This document shows, piece after piece, positions 54,167 to 64,000 of a DNA stretch of 64,000 nucleotides. Both the position numbers and the translations under genes were made by a program. Below the pieces are notes generated by a model. That model was not told where the DNA came from. It saw nothing but the letters and a program-made list of their open reading frames with translations, and did not search any database. This DNA comes from Gonatopus flavifemur. Taxonomy: Eukaryota > Arthropoda > Insecta > Hymenoptera > Dryinidae. Each line of letters opens with the position of its first letter. The stretch's first letter is position 1. The stretch spans positions 992,001 to 1,056,000 of the forward strand of contig JAFFJZ010000049.1 in the NCBI GenBank assembly GCA_018340375.1, given 5' to 3'.

Positions 54167-55057
54167 GGCTCGTTTGTTTGGTATTTATGTACATTTCCTA
54201 AAGTCGAGTAATCGATAAAAGCCTGTTACATTTCTTTTGTAACAAGAGTTGAGTTTGCTTTCTATACATTTACTCATAATAATGAAAAGTCTCAACTCCT
54301 TCGTGTATAGCGATATATGTATATACTATGACCGTGAACGGCACACGCGAGAGATTTCAATGCTCGTTTAGTGGTGTGAGTGTGCCGAACGCATGATTAT
54401 CACGTGTATGACTTATTTCTATTCTTTCTCACTACGATTCTATTGATGTGAAATTATGAAAATGTATTTCAATGCTTTGATTTAATCATTTTGTGTCATT
54501 TGTTTCTATTTTCCGTTGAATATTCAATTTTACATGGGAGTTATGTATGATTATAATTGAATTTTCAAATGAGGTAATTTATTCGTAATTGAAATGATCT
54601 TTCCACATGACATTGGAGTCTTTCAGTATATTATTTCTCCAAGGTGAACTATCGACCGTGAACATAATATATTTTCAAATTCTCAACGATTGATACTCGG
54701 TCTGATGTCATTATTTTCGTATTATGTATCATTTCATTCCGATATTTCGCATGACTATAAATAGATGTCAATCCATGAAAGTGTTGAATATGATTAATTT
54801 TCTATAGGTTTATTTTGTCCGAATAAAATTCTCAACGTTATCACCACCGTGAAACTGAAACAAATTTAATATTCGTTCACAAACGTGAAGATTGGATCAG
54901 TTTAATATCATTTTATTTCATTTGAAATTGCTCATTCCAATCTTTCTTAATTGAATAATTAGATTCATTCCACTTCCAATTCGCTGTTTGATCTCAAATT
55001 GTTGTTTCAAGTCAACCTAGTATCGATATTATAAACCTTTCTAGATAATTCAATATC
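54167..55057 (+). other. BEL/Pao leader
   Basis: An untranslated leader of about 0.9 kb between the primer site and the gag start. AT-rich; no frame of note. Confidence 0.7.
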
Positions 55058-58000
55058 ATGGACCAGGCTCAGGAATACAATGCCTGCATTAGGAAACGCG
55101 AAAGACTTTATAGGTGGCTACAAGTTACGTATGAGTTACTAAACGGACTACCGGAAAAGGGAGATATTTTCTTGGCTCGGGGTGATGAACTCGAGTCCCA
55201 TAGAGATGAATTTGAGGACATTCAGGATCGCCTGGTTTTATTAAAATTCAATCTTAAGGATGAAAGTGTCCACATCGAAAGTGTTTCCACATCCTTTGAT
55301 GAAATGTATTATGCAATATTAGCTCGATATAACGCTTTACAGCGAGCCATTAATGTTCAGGCACATGCCATTCATAATCCTCCGCAAGAGGTTCGAACGT
55401 TGCGGCCGAAATTACCGCCGATTCACATTCCAAGGTTTAAAGGCGATTTGGAAAAGTTTCCCGCGTGTATATCCCTTTATGATACACTCGTGCACAATAC
55501 TGATCTTCCTCGTGTGCAAAAGTTTTCGTTTTTGAAATCATATTTAGATTACCCGGCTTTAAGTGTTTTGGACGGTTTAGAGTTGCGGGATAAAAAATAT
55601 GGAAACGCGTATAAGAAGTTGGTGGAAAGATACACTGACCAACGACTGGTCGGCACCCACCATTTCAATCAGCTCATGCAATTCAAACCGCTCCCTACTG
55701 CATCGCCTCACAACTTGCGGCAATTTTTGGATGGGTTTTGTGCTCAATATGATGCCTTCAAAACCGTAGGTATTCCAGACCTTATGTACTTTTTTGTATT
55801 CAACTTGACCATGCGGGTGTTGGATGCGAATACCAAACGGTTGTTCGAAGAAAAATATGCACAAGAAGCATCCCCAAAATTCCAGACGTTGGTATCGTTT
55901 GTTAATGATCAATTTGAAGTTGCCTCAATTCTACAGACCCCTAGTGTTAAACCAAGTGTTCCCTCTTCATCATTGGGTCATTCTTCTGCACCTAGAGGTT
56001 CTCGATCGCCCATGCTTAGTAAACCCAGCACAAAATCTTTCATTTCCAATGTGCAATCTCCGCAATCCAATGTTTGTGCTTCAACTAGCACCCCAATTCA
56101 ATTAACAACTAAGTGTCCGATGTGTCAGCGCGACCATAAACTCATGCAATGCCCTAATTTTGGATCGCTTTCTCCTACGCAACGGTTTGAAAAGGTACAG
56201 TCGCTCAGATTATGTTTTTCATGTTTCGGAACTCATTCTAGATCCCATTGTCAGAGTCGTTTCCGATGTAAACGGTGCCATAACCCTAATCATCATACCA
56301 TGCTCCATCGTGAGAATGAATCCTCGTCCAGCATGATATCAACCAATGATTTTCCTGTTTCCGCTAATTCAGAGGACCCTGTTCTGAGTGAATCGACCAA
56401 TGCATTGAGTTGTCGCGTCCAAACACAGCCCAATCTTGGCAACGTTACAACAGGATTATTAGGAACTGCTCAAGCTCGCATTCAATCCTCTACCGGTGAA
56501 TGGAGTCCTTGTAGATTAATTATCGACGCTGCGAGCGAATCTTCGTTTATCACGGAATCGCTCACCCAAATGTTGAGATTACCTCGGAAGCGATGCTCCG
56601 TGGACATTGTGGGAGTTGGAGACTCAAAATTCTCCAATCAGAGAGGATCAATTTCATGTCACATAGCTCCAACTCATACGTTGAACCCTACTCTGGAAGT
56701 TGAGGCCATCGTGTTGCCTTCCATTTCGTCTCAACTACCTAAAAGACCTCTTGATCCCGTCATCCGACAAAAGTTTCAGCATTTATCCTTGGCTGACCCA
56801 ACCTTCGACAAACCGGGACCTATTGATGTATTGTTGGGGGTTCAACATTACTCTGACATTCTCGCCGAACATTGTATCCATATTAAAGGTGAACCTTCTG
56901 CCCTTAACACGGTGTTCGGTTTCGTTATCTTCGGGAAACTTCCTTGTTCACAGCCCCCGACCACTTTAGTATCTATGTTCACCCGCACCCCCTCGATTGA
57001 TGGAATGCTCCGTCAATTCTGGGAAACTGAAGAGGTCATATGTAGTCCTAGAGAGAACCCCGATGATGTTGCTTGTGAACAACATTTTGTAACTAATACT
57101 GTCAGAGATGACCAAGGTCGATATCAAGTAGCTCTCCCTCTCAGGCCCAACCAAGGCCCTGATAAGTTAGGATCCACGCGTACGATTGCTTTCAAACGAT
57201 TAGCCTCATTAGAATCACGTTTGAGTAAGAAGCCCGATTTCAAAGAGCAGTATAACGCTAATTTGCAAGATTATGTCGACCAAAAACACATGCAACTAGC
57301 AACCCTTCCAGGAGAATACCTCTTGACCCATCATGCCGTGATCAAAGAAAGTACCACTACTCAGGTGAGAGTGGTATTCAACGCGAGCGAACGAAGTACT
57401 ACTTCTTATTCTCTCAACGACCGTTTACTTCCCGGGCCCAAGTTACAAACTGATATATCTCAGTTACTCTTGACGTTTCGATTGAAACCCATTGCATTAA
57501 TAGCCGACATCAAACAAATGTACAGATGTATTCAATTGCACCCCTCTGGTGTCAAATATACTCACCTTTTATGGCGTAAGGATTACGACAAACCCATTCA
57601 AGAGTGGGAAATCACTACTCTTCCCTTTGGGGTCACTTGTGGGCCTTATTTGGCACAACGGGTTGTAAAACAGCTAGTGAGTGATGAAGGTTGTGAATAT
57701 CCATTAGCTAGTAAGATTTTAAATTCACATATGTATATAGATGATATGCTTTGCTCTGTTTCGTCAGTGCAGGAAGCAGTTGAACTGTATCACGAACTGA
57801 CCCAATTATTTGCTCGTGGAGGATTTCTTATGCGTAAATTCGCAAGTAACAGTTCGTCTGTCCTTGATCAAATTCCTTTGGAACACCAAGAAACCCCTAT
57901 TTCATTTGGAGACGAATCGTATGTTGAACTTCTTGGTTTCCATTGGGATCCAGTAAGTGATACGTTTCAATATAAGGTCAATGTTAGTCCCATAAGCTTC

Positions 58001-60313
58001 ACAAAACGCGGCATTCTGTCCCAAATTTCTCGCATTTACGACATTAATGGCTACCTCACTCCCGTCACATTTTGGATGAAATGTTTCCTCCAGCGATTAT
58101 GGATAGCTGGCGTGGATTGGGATTCGGAAATTCCTGTGGAACTCAAACAATCTTGGAGTCAATTCTGTTCCCAAATCATCGAGTTAAAAAACCTCAAGAT
58201 CCCACGTCATATCCAAACTCACCCCTGTGATGTAATTACGGTGATAGGATTTTGTGATGCGAGTGAGAGGGGCTACGCTGCATGTGTATATCTTCGGGCA
58301 GTTTCACGGGACAACAAGGTCCACGTTTCTCTGATTCGAGCTGAAAGTCGCGTCGCTCCGTTGAAAACGGAAACGAGTCCTCGTCTCGAATTGAATGGAG
58401 CGGCCTTATTAGCAAAATTGTTTGCATCTCTCCAGGATTTTTTTTCCCATCTCCCTCCCTACGAGGTGTTCTGTTTCACCGACAGCACTACTGTGCTATC
58501 TTGGCTGCATACTCCTCCATATACTCTGGAAACATATGTAGCAAATCGAGTGGGACAAATCATTGAGATACTTCCTCTGTCTTACTGGAGACACGTCCCT
58601 GGAGAGAATAACATTGCTGATATCGCCTCTCGGGGGAGCTATCCGATGTCTTTTCTAGAAAACGAACTTTGGTGGAGAGGTCCTCAGTTCTTGTATCGTC
58701 CCATTCCTGAATGGCCCACTTATGTAAGACATCCGTCCATCGAAATTCCTGAATCCAAGACTCAAAACGCCACTTCAGCTCTATGCCAAACCGTAATCGA
58801 AATCAATAGTCCCTTAATAAATATGTTCTTGGAAAAATATTCTAATTTTTCTAAAATCCAACGTGTGTTATGTTGCGTACTTAGGTTTATCTCAAATACT
58901 CGCGTGCATCGCAATGACAGAGTTATTGGAGTTCTCAAATTTGAAGAGATGACCCAAGCACGCAATCGTATTATCCGTCATAGCCAAACCCAGTATTATC
59001 GTGATCTCATCGCACAGGTTAGCAAAAACCAACCGATTAAAGGCATTCTTCGACATCTGACACCCTTCATGGATGAGTTGGGTATTTTGAGGGTGGGGGG
59101 TCGTCTCGAATCGGCTCCTATCCCAGCTTCTAGCAGGCATCCTATACTGCTCTCGAGGAGAAGTAGGACAGCTGAATTAATATGCTGGCGGAGCCATGAA
59201 TTCACTTTGCACGGAGGGCCTCAGATTATGCAATCTGTCATCCAGAGGGAGTATTGGATTCCTGGGATACGATATCTATTACGTAGCATTACCTCCAAAT
59301 GTGTCCGCTGCTATCGTTACAAAGTCAAACCTCTGGAACCGTTGATGGCTAGTGTTCCATCCGTTCAATTTCAAAAAGTTCGGGCGTTTTTGCACACGGG
59401 GGTGGATTTGACGGGACCCTTCTGGTTGAAGGAAAGCAAACGGCGTAACGCACGATCCTCCAAATGTTGGATTATTTTGTATATATGTATGAGTACTCGC
59501 GCTGTGCATTCAGATATTGTTAGTGAAGCCTCCACCGTGGTGTTCCTGGCTTCCCTCGACCGCTTCGTTTCTCGTCGTGGGATTCCTTCCAAACTATTGA
59601 GCGACTTGGGGACCAACTTCGTCGGTGCTTCCCGCGAGCTGAAGGAAATCGCCACGGCCTTATTGAATGAAAATCCTCAATTGTACGAATATTGCGAACA
59701 AAGAAACATACAGTGGGAGTTCAATCCACCTTCCTCACCGAACTTTGGGGGAATGTGGGAGGCTGCCATTCGCTCCATGAAGCATCATCTTCGACGAGTT
59801 TTAGCCGAGCGACCAATGACATTCGAGGAGTGGTCTACTATGTTGGCTCGGATTGAGGGAATCCTCAATTCACGCCTCCTCTGCCTTTTGTCCAATAATC
59901 CTACGGACGGATGGGATTACTTAACTCCCGGGCACTTCCTAATTGGATCCCCTATGATATTGAGCCGCCCGGAAGTAGATCACCTGGATCAAACAATCAA
60001 CCTCTGTTCGCGATGGCAATTATTGACGAGAGGACTTCAAGACGTATGGAAAAGATGGTCTCAGGAGTACCTCCATACACTGATTCACCGGCCCAAGTGG
60101 GACCGTCCCGAGCGACCACTGGCCTCGGGAGATTTGGTTCTCTTAACAGACAAAGAGTCTCCTCCTGCTTCCTGGAGTGTGGCACGCGTAACCGAGGTGA
60201 TTTCTGGGAGTGATGGAGTCCACCGTGTCGCCAGGATCCGTACATCCCGCGGCGAATTCACTCGACCCATCAACAAACTTGCCCCATTCCCATTCCACGG
60301 TGAAGCGCCATAG
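55058..60313 (+). CDS. BEL/Pao gag-pol polyprotein, intact (1751 aa)
   Basis: Encodes the structural and replication proteins of the retrotransposon as one frame. Residues about 110-290 are a gag segment (LPPIHIPRFKGDLEKFP and onward) of the type seen in BEL/Pao. A Cys/His-rich nucleocapsid region (CPMCQRDHKLMQC ... CFSCF ... CKRCHNPNHH) spans about 353-415. The protease active site is at about 490: Asp is retained in IIDAASESSFIT, but the usual D-S-G becomes D-A-A. RT lies at about 755-930, with YIDD at 893-896. RNase H starts with FCDAS (Asp 1067). Integrase has the zinc ligands H1380, H1385, C1415 and C1418, then catalytic D1450, D1516 and E1568, then a C-terminal domain ending near FTRPINKLAPFPF. 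No stops or frameshifts. The ATG at 55058 follows a non-coding leader. Confidence 0.95.
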   Translation: MDQAQEYNACIRKRERLYRWLQVTYELLNGLPEKGDIFLARGDELESHRDEFEDIQDRLVLLKFNLKDESVHIESVSTSFDEMYYAILARYNALQRAINVQAHAIHNPPQEVRTLRPKLPPIHIPRFKGDLEKFPACISLYDTLVHNTDLPRVQKFSFLKSYLDYPALSVLDGLELRDKKYGNAYKKLVERYTDQRLVGTHHFNQLMQFKPLPTASPHNLRQFLDGFCAQYDAFKTVGIPDLMYFFVFNLTMRVLDANTKRLFEEKYAQEASPKFQTLVSFVNDQFEVASILQTPSVKPSVPSSSLGHSSAPRGSRSPMLSKPSTKSFISNVQSPQSNVCASTSTPIQLTTKCPMCQRDHKLMQCPNFGSLSPTQRFEKVQSLRLCFSCFGTHSRSHCQSRFRCKRCHNPNHHTMLHRENESSSSMISTNDFPVSANSEDPVLSESTNALSCRVQTQPNLGNVTTGLLGTAQARIQSSTGEWSPCRLIIDAASESSFITESLTQMLRLPRKRCSVDIVGVGDSKFSNQRGSISCHIAPTHTLNPTLEVEAIVLPSISSQLPKRPLDPVIRQKFQHLSLADPTFDKPGPIDVLLGVQHYSDILAEHCIHIKGEPSALNTVFGFVIFGKLPCSQPPTTLVSMFTRTPSIDGMLRQFWETEEVICSPRENPDDVACEQHFVTNTVRDDQGRYQVALPLRPNQGPDKLGSTRTIAFKRLASLESRLSKKPDFKEQYNANLQDYVDQKHMQLATLPGEYLLTHHAVIKESTTTQVRVVFNASERSTTSYSLNDRLLPGPKLQTDISQLLLTFRLKPIALIADIKQMYRCIQLHPSGVKYTHLLWRKDYDKPIQEWEITTLPFGVTCGPYLAQRVVKQLVSDEGCEYPLASKILNSHMYIDDMLCSVSSVQEAVELYHELTQLFARGGFLMRKFASNSSSVLDQIPLEHQETPISFGDESYVELLGFHWDPVSDTFQYKVNVSPISFTKRGILSQISRIYDINGYLTPVTFWMKCFLQRLWIAGVDWDSEIPVELKQSWSQFCSQIIELKNLKIPRHIQTHPCDVITVIGFCDASERGYAACVYLRAVSRDNKVHVSLIRAESRVAPLKTETSPRLELNGAALLAKLFASLQDFFSHLPPYEVFCFTDSTTVLSWLHTPPYTLETYVANRVGQIIEILPLSYWRHVPGENNIADIASRGSYPMSFLENELWWRGPQFLYRPIPEWPTYVRHPSIEIPESKTQNATSALCQTVIEINSPLINMFLEKYSNFSKIQRVLCCVLRFISNTRVHRNDRVIGVLKFEEMTQARNRIIRHSQTQYYRDLIAQVSKNQPIKGILRHLTPFMDELGILRVGGRLESAPIPASSRHPILLSRRSRTAELICWRSHEFTLHGGPQIMQSVIQREYWIPGIRYLLRSITSKCVRCYRYKVKPLEPLMASVPSVQFQKVRAFLHTGVDLTGPFWLKESKRRNARSSKCWIILYICMSTRAVHSDIVSEASTVVFLASLDRFVSRRGIPSKLLSDLGTNFVGASRELKEIATALLNENPQLYEYCEQRNIQWEFNPPSSPNFGGMWEAAIRSMKHHLRRVLAERPMTFEEWSTMLARIEGILNSRLLCLLSNNPTDGWDYLTPGHFLIGSPMILSRPEVDHLDQTINLCSRWQLLTRGLQDVWKRWSQEYLHTLIHRPKWDRPERPLASGDLVLLTDKESPPASWSVARVTEVISGSDGVHRVARIRTSRGEFTRPINKLAPFPFHGEAP

Positions 60314-60399
60314 ATAGTTTAAGATCAGGTTTAATACTCGTAAAGTTCAAGTATTCAGTTCATCCAAGCAGACACAGGAGGAACTAAAATGTTCATTTT

Positions 60400-60410
60400 G
60401 GTGGGGGGTA
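60400..60410 (+). promoter_or_regulatory. Polypurine tract
   Basis: GGTGGGGGGTA lies immediately before the 3' LTR, the expected plus-strand priming site. Confidence 0.8.
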
Positions 60411-61251
60411 TGTTTCGGCTATTCTAAAGAAATTGAATTGCCCGGTCATATGAATCTTATGCCGTGTGCGCGAATCTAATTTTGTACACACGTAACTAAT
60501 GTAATGAAGTGTCTCATGTATCCTCCCCGTCCATCCCTTCCCTTCTGTCCTGGGTCATTGGATCTCTCATGGCGATGATTTCAAAGGATCGACAACCCAT
60601 ACGTGTCGATAACTCGACCACTCCGCCATTAGTCAGTGAGTCAGTCAGTCGAGTGAATTTGTATCTGTGTCTCCGCAGTGGTGATAAGCGGCACCGAGTA
60701 ACACGTGGTGGTTAACATTAATTTAATGTAAAGAAGTCTGGAAGGAGTAACCCGGACTGGACATCATCTCCAACTGGGACCTTGAGACCTGCGAGGAATT
60801 CCAATCAACTACTTATGGCCATTCCTTTCCCATTATTTCCTGCATCGATGCGAACCACGGGACCAACCGATAAGTCATGAATAAAATATCATATTAATAT
60901 TCATGGTTTTATGACTCTTCTAGTCGGATCAATTGAATCCATTGATTTCCATATACGTCGACATTCTATCGTTATATTGGATGTGTGGTGAGAATGTTGA
61001 ATGTGTGGTGAGCTCACAACTATTTTGAACTTGGTCTTGTATAACCCTTTTGGCACTTTTCTGAAGCCGGGTAAATTTCATTACTTGGTTTGAATTGTAT
61101 TCTCGAATTCCAAACTCAATTCTTGTTTTGAATTTATTTTGTTGTTTCCCCTCATGTTATGTGTAATGGTTTTTCTCTGATTGCTTGATTCTCAATACCA
61201 CACAGACGAGCATCCGGTGTATGTATGTTGATTTTAGCTCAGACTAAAACA
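60411..61251 (+). repeat. 3' LTR of BEL/Pao element (841 bp)
   Basis: Same termini as the 5' LTR. Shorter by about 19 bp near 60984, where ATGTGTGGTGAGAATG replaces the longer 5' LTR segment. The high similarity outside this indel is consistent with a young insertion. Confidence 0.95.
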
Positions 61252-61256
61252 ATGAG

Positions 61257-62137
61257 GGTTGAGTCGATTTCCGTGGTTCTAAAGCATTTTTCTCATCATA
61301 TTATAACTCAATTCAGCAGTTCGGAATGTATTGAGGTATATTTGCAGGATATAAGCCTGAATATCTGACAATCATCAGAATAATTGTGAACCACAGGCGT
61401 GAAATCTTGGAGAATCATGAATTTTGAGATATTTCTGAAATTCAAGAAGTTCGGAGTACTTACGGAACTGTATCGGAATTGTATTTTCTTCGCTTACGCG
61501 AGTGCTCAAATATATTTAGTGTAGATTATACTTGTGCTTCTTTCTTTCCATGCACACGCCGTCTCTTCACTCAATCGTGAAGATCTCGGGTTTTCCTCAA
61601 CTTTTCTCTGCTCCACTCTACCATCTTACCTCCATTCCTCTCCATCGAACCATTCCTAATCATAAATATCGTCTCCGCTATATCTCGCTTCTCCAGTATG
61701 ATTAGAAATCATCAATATGATACATCTTTTCAAGTTGAATGTGATAAATTACATCTTTGACATCTCATTCGAAAACAAACAAATATTCAAACGTCAGTAC
61801 CGCGAAATGAAATACTGATGTTACCAGTTAAAACAGTCATGTATTTGGTTTGAATCATCAAACACGCCATGTCTTATTGTTACACATCTTTCACGGCAAT
61901 TGATGCAGTGTACTTGTTTGGGTGTTTACGTATGTATTTTTGTGTGTATATCTTACCGAAAAACCCGAAGTCCAGGCGTTTCACAAAATGCCTAGGTAAT
62001 TGGCGAAATACCTGAGATTTTAGGATTTCAGGTACCCGAAAATGTAATTTAGGCGAATCGAGAAGATTGATTGAAAGATTCACTATGTGGTCGTCATAAA
62101 TGTTTTCTCAAGTTCAACAATTCTACAGTCATACTAA
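61257..62137. other. Unassigned sequence
   Basis: No coding motif or transposon terminus found. A 67-codon minus-strand frame at 61880-62083 has no recognisable content. Confidence 0.45.
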
Positions 62138-63222
62138 CCAATAAAAAAACTTCAAAAAAGTAAAAAAATCACGCCAAGTACATGAAAATGCGGTCAATCC
62201 TAAAAAAAATCTAAAAATACATTCAAACGAAAATTCTCCTACAATAAGAATTTCGATAAGATATAACAGGATATGCTTCACTTGAAAAAAAAAAAAGATG
62301 TGAAATCAATATGAGCTGCCAAGTACATTCGGTTATTCAAATGGTATGTAAACGATTCCTTGTATATTGTAACTTCAGTTTGTTTAAATTGTATTCAAAG
62401 CGATTCATGATTGTATCGAATTAACAATATATAGTGAGGTGGAACAAAAATTAGGTTCAACCATTTGACATACTAGAAACAACTCTGACCTATTTGAAAT
62501 TCAACGTGTTGATCGTTTCTAATATGTTTTGAAATTTTTCACATACCAGAAACAGCGCTAAGTCATTCCTAACAAAACGCGTTAGTCGTTCCAAATAGAT
62601 TTTGGAATCCATGTCAATGCGGAACACTTGGCGCGGCCGATGAAGGTTTTATTATCCAACGTTTTGATCACATACTTTCAACAGAATTGTTTGAATACAC
62701 TTGAGGCTCAAAACTCACGTCATCGGCCGCACCAAGTGTTCCGCATTGACGTGGATTTCAAAATCTATTTGGAACGACTAACGCGTTTGGTTTGGAATAA
62801 CTTAGCGCTGTTTCTGGTATGTGAAAAATTTCAAAACATATTAGAAACGATCAACACGTTGAGTTTCAAATAGGTCAGAGTTGTTTCTAGTATGTCAAAT
62901 GCCTGAACCTAATTTTTGTTTCACCTCACTATATATTGTTAATTCAATACAATCATAAATCGCTTTGAATACAATTTAAACAAACTGAAGTTACAATATA
63001 CAAGAAATCGTTTACATACCATTGGAATAACCGAATGTACTTGGCAGCTCATATTGATTTCACATCTTTCTTCCCCAAGTGAAGCATATCCTGTTGTATC
63101 TTATCGAAATTCTTATTGTAGGAGAATTTTCGTTTGAATGTATTTTTAGATTTTTTTTAGAATTGACCGGATTTTCATGTACTTGGCGTGATTTTTTTAC
63201 TTTTTCGAATTTTTTTTATTGG
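62138..63222. repeat. 1085-bp giant palindrome (foldback)
   Basis: CCAATAAAAAAAC (62138) pairs with the complement ending TTATTGG (63222). Arms of about 500 nt match through ATCACGCCAAGTACATGAAA, CAAACTGAAGTTACAATATA, CTCACTATATATTGTTAATT and CAGCGCTAAGT. The centre is near 62680. The loop is under 100 nt. The central GCGGAACACTTGGCGCGGCC resembles the inner edge of the foldback arms near 26020 and 31380. No target duplication identified. Confidence 0.85.
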
Positions 63223-64000
63223 GATTTCACTTCTTTTCCTGGATGTGCCCTTAACTGAACATGAATGAAATTCGAATGCTCATCTGTAATTTAATAGCGA
63301 CCGTAGCGATGAAGAAAATGTCCTCAGATCATTTGTGATATGGAAAACTCACTTGGGTTTCCATCAGTCATCTCATCATTGGACAGCAATAGATAATCGA
63401 CATAAAGAATGAAGAACAGAAGGAAAGAAAAGTGAATTCCCATAAATCAATACATATGTGCAGGATTCCGAAAAGTAAATATTAATTGACCGATAAGTTG
63501 GCGCTCAAAGCAGCCCACGATTTTGTTTTAAACATGTATTGTGCAAGAATTCCCATTGTTTTTGGAATATGATTGTTAGGAAAACGAAACAAAACAGATT
63601 TTACGAACAGAGAAAACTTGCACACAATATGTTTAAAGTATCCAACAGAAATTTTTTTGATAAAACGAGAATTCGTACCATTTGGCATGAAGTTGAAAAT
63701 AGTTTCCCAGCAAAAATGTTTCAATGACTCTTCAGGATTATTTGAAAGAGTATCTTAAAGAGATGTCAAATATTCATTTATCATGCAACAAAAAGAGATA
63801 TCTTCAAAATATCTGGTCAAGAGCATTTTTCAGTACTGTACAAGAAATTTTTTAGAATTTTGTGAAATATCCATCAAAATCATTTTGAAAAATTCTTCAA
63901 GAATATTTAGTCGGTTGTGGTATCATAAACCTATAAGATGTTCTCCAAAATCACCTATAGAAGATTATAGTAATTGAATTGTTATTTGATGAGCAAGTGA
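63223..64000. other. Unassigned sequence
   Basis: Short frames only (60-80 codons, both strands, overlapping one another). No recognisable motif or inverted repeat. Confidence 0.45.

Larger units (their letters stand above)
53289..61251 (+). mobile_element. BEL/Pao LTR retrotransposon, structurally complete
   Basis: The 5' LTR is 53289-54148 and the 3' LTR 60411-61251. Both start TGTTTCGGCTAT and end CAGACTAAAACA. The 5-bp target duplication is ATGAG (53284-53288 and 61252-61256). The primer-binding site directly follows the 5' LTR and a G-rich polypurine tract precedes the 3' LTR. One uninterrupted gag-pol frame of 1751 codons lies between. Similar LTRs and an intact frame point to recent insertion and possible autonomy. 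Confidence 0.96.

Noticed and set aside
57000..60300. Many ORFs on other frames within the BEL/Pao coding region
   Set aside because: They are shadows of the 1751-codon frame and carry no motifs of their own.

Overview
This window looks like a non-coding, transposon-saturated stretch of an arthropod (most likely insect) nuclear genome. The base composition is AT-rich. There are no operons, ribosome-binding sites or bacterial-type genes. Nearly every recognisable reading frame belongs to a transposable element: mariner, DD41D Tc1/mariner, Gypsy, BEL/Pao, an RTE-type LINE and a CR1/Jockey-type LINE. Many long inverted-repeat (foldback) elements are also present. I cannot name the species. No complete host gene is visible; a few exon-like fragments with good 3' splice sites are noted.

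Region 1-23,700 is a nest of elements. The oldest layer is a minus-strand Gypsy element, with gag near 23.7 kb and RNase H near 1.3 kb. A mariner (2123-3406) sits in its reverse transcriptase. Two small palindromic elements (4102-4219 and 4287-4398) sit in its pol region. An RTE-type LINE (5592-22938, minus strand, 12-bp target duplication) sits in its gag. That LINE is split in turn by a 9.2-kb terminal-inverted-repeat element (7306-16497, 5-bp duplication TTTAC), by a plus-strand CR1/Jockey-type LINE with ORF1 and ORF2 (about 17206-22014), and by another copy of the 4287-type foldback (16736-16862). The 9.2-kb element contains at least six smaller foldbacks and no recognisable transposase.

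Region 23.8-33.7 kb holds a mariner scrap, a tRNA-like sequence, two exon-like fragments and a triple nest. In the nest, an outer inverted repeat (25.83-31.56 kb) encloses a DD41D transposon (26050-31309), which is itself split by a 2.67-kb foldback whose loop is a 71-codon ORF. A second DD41D transposon with arms of about 400 bp lies at 31633-33663.

Region 33.7-37.2 kb is AT-rich with little that can be identified. Region 37.2-46.6 kb is one very large inverted repeat carrying tRNA-derived boxes and a minisatellite. It was later broken by a third DD41D transposon (39829-42122) and by an unclassified 2-kb element with subterminal CATATATG arrays (42405-44380). A 1.86-kb foldback follows at 46912-48767.

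Region 49.5-53.2 kb has exon-like fragments flanking an inverted repeat that was invaded by a deleted mariner, which was invaded by a hAT-like element. Region 53289-61251 is a structurally complete BEL/Pao retrotransposon: two LTRs, a tRNA-Tyr-type primer site, one uninterrupted 1751-codon gag-pol frame and a 5-bp target duplication. It is the youngest and most intact element here. The window ends with another foldback at 62138-63222.
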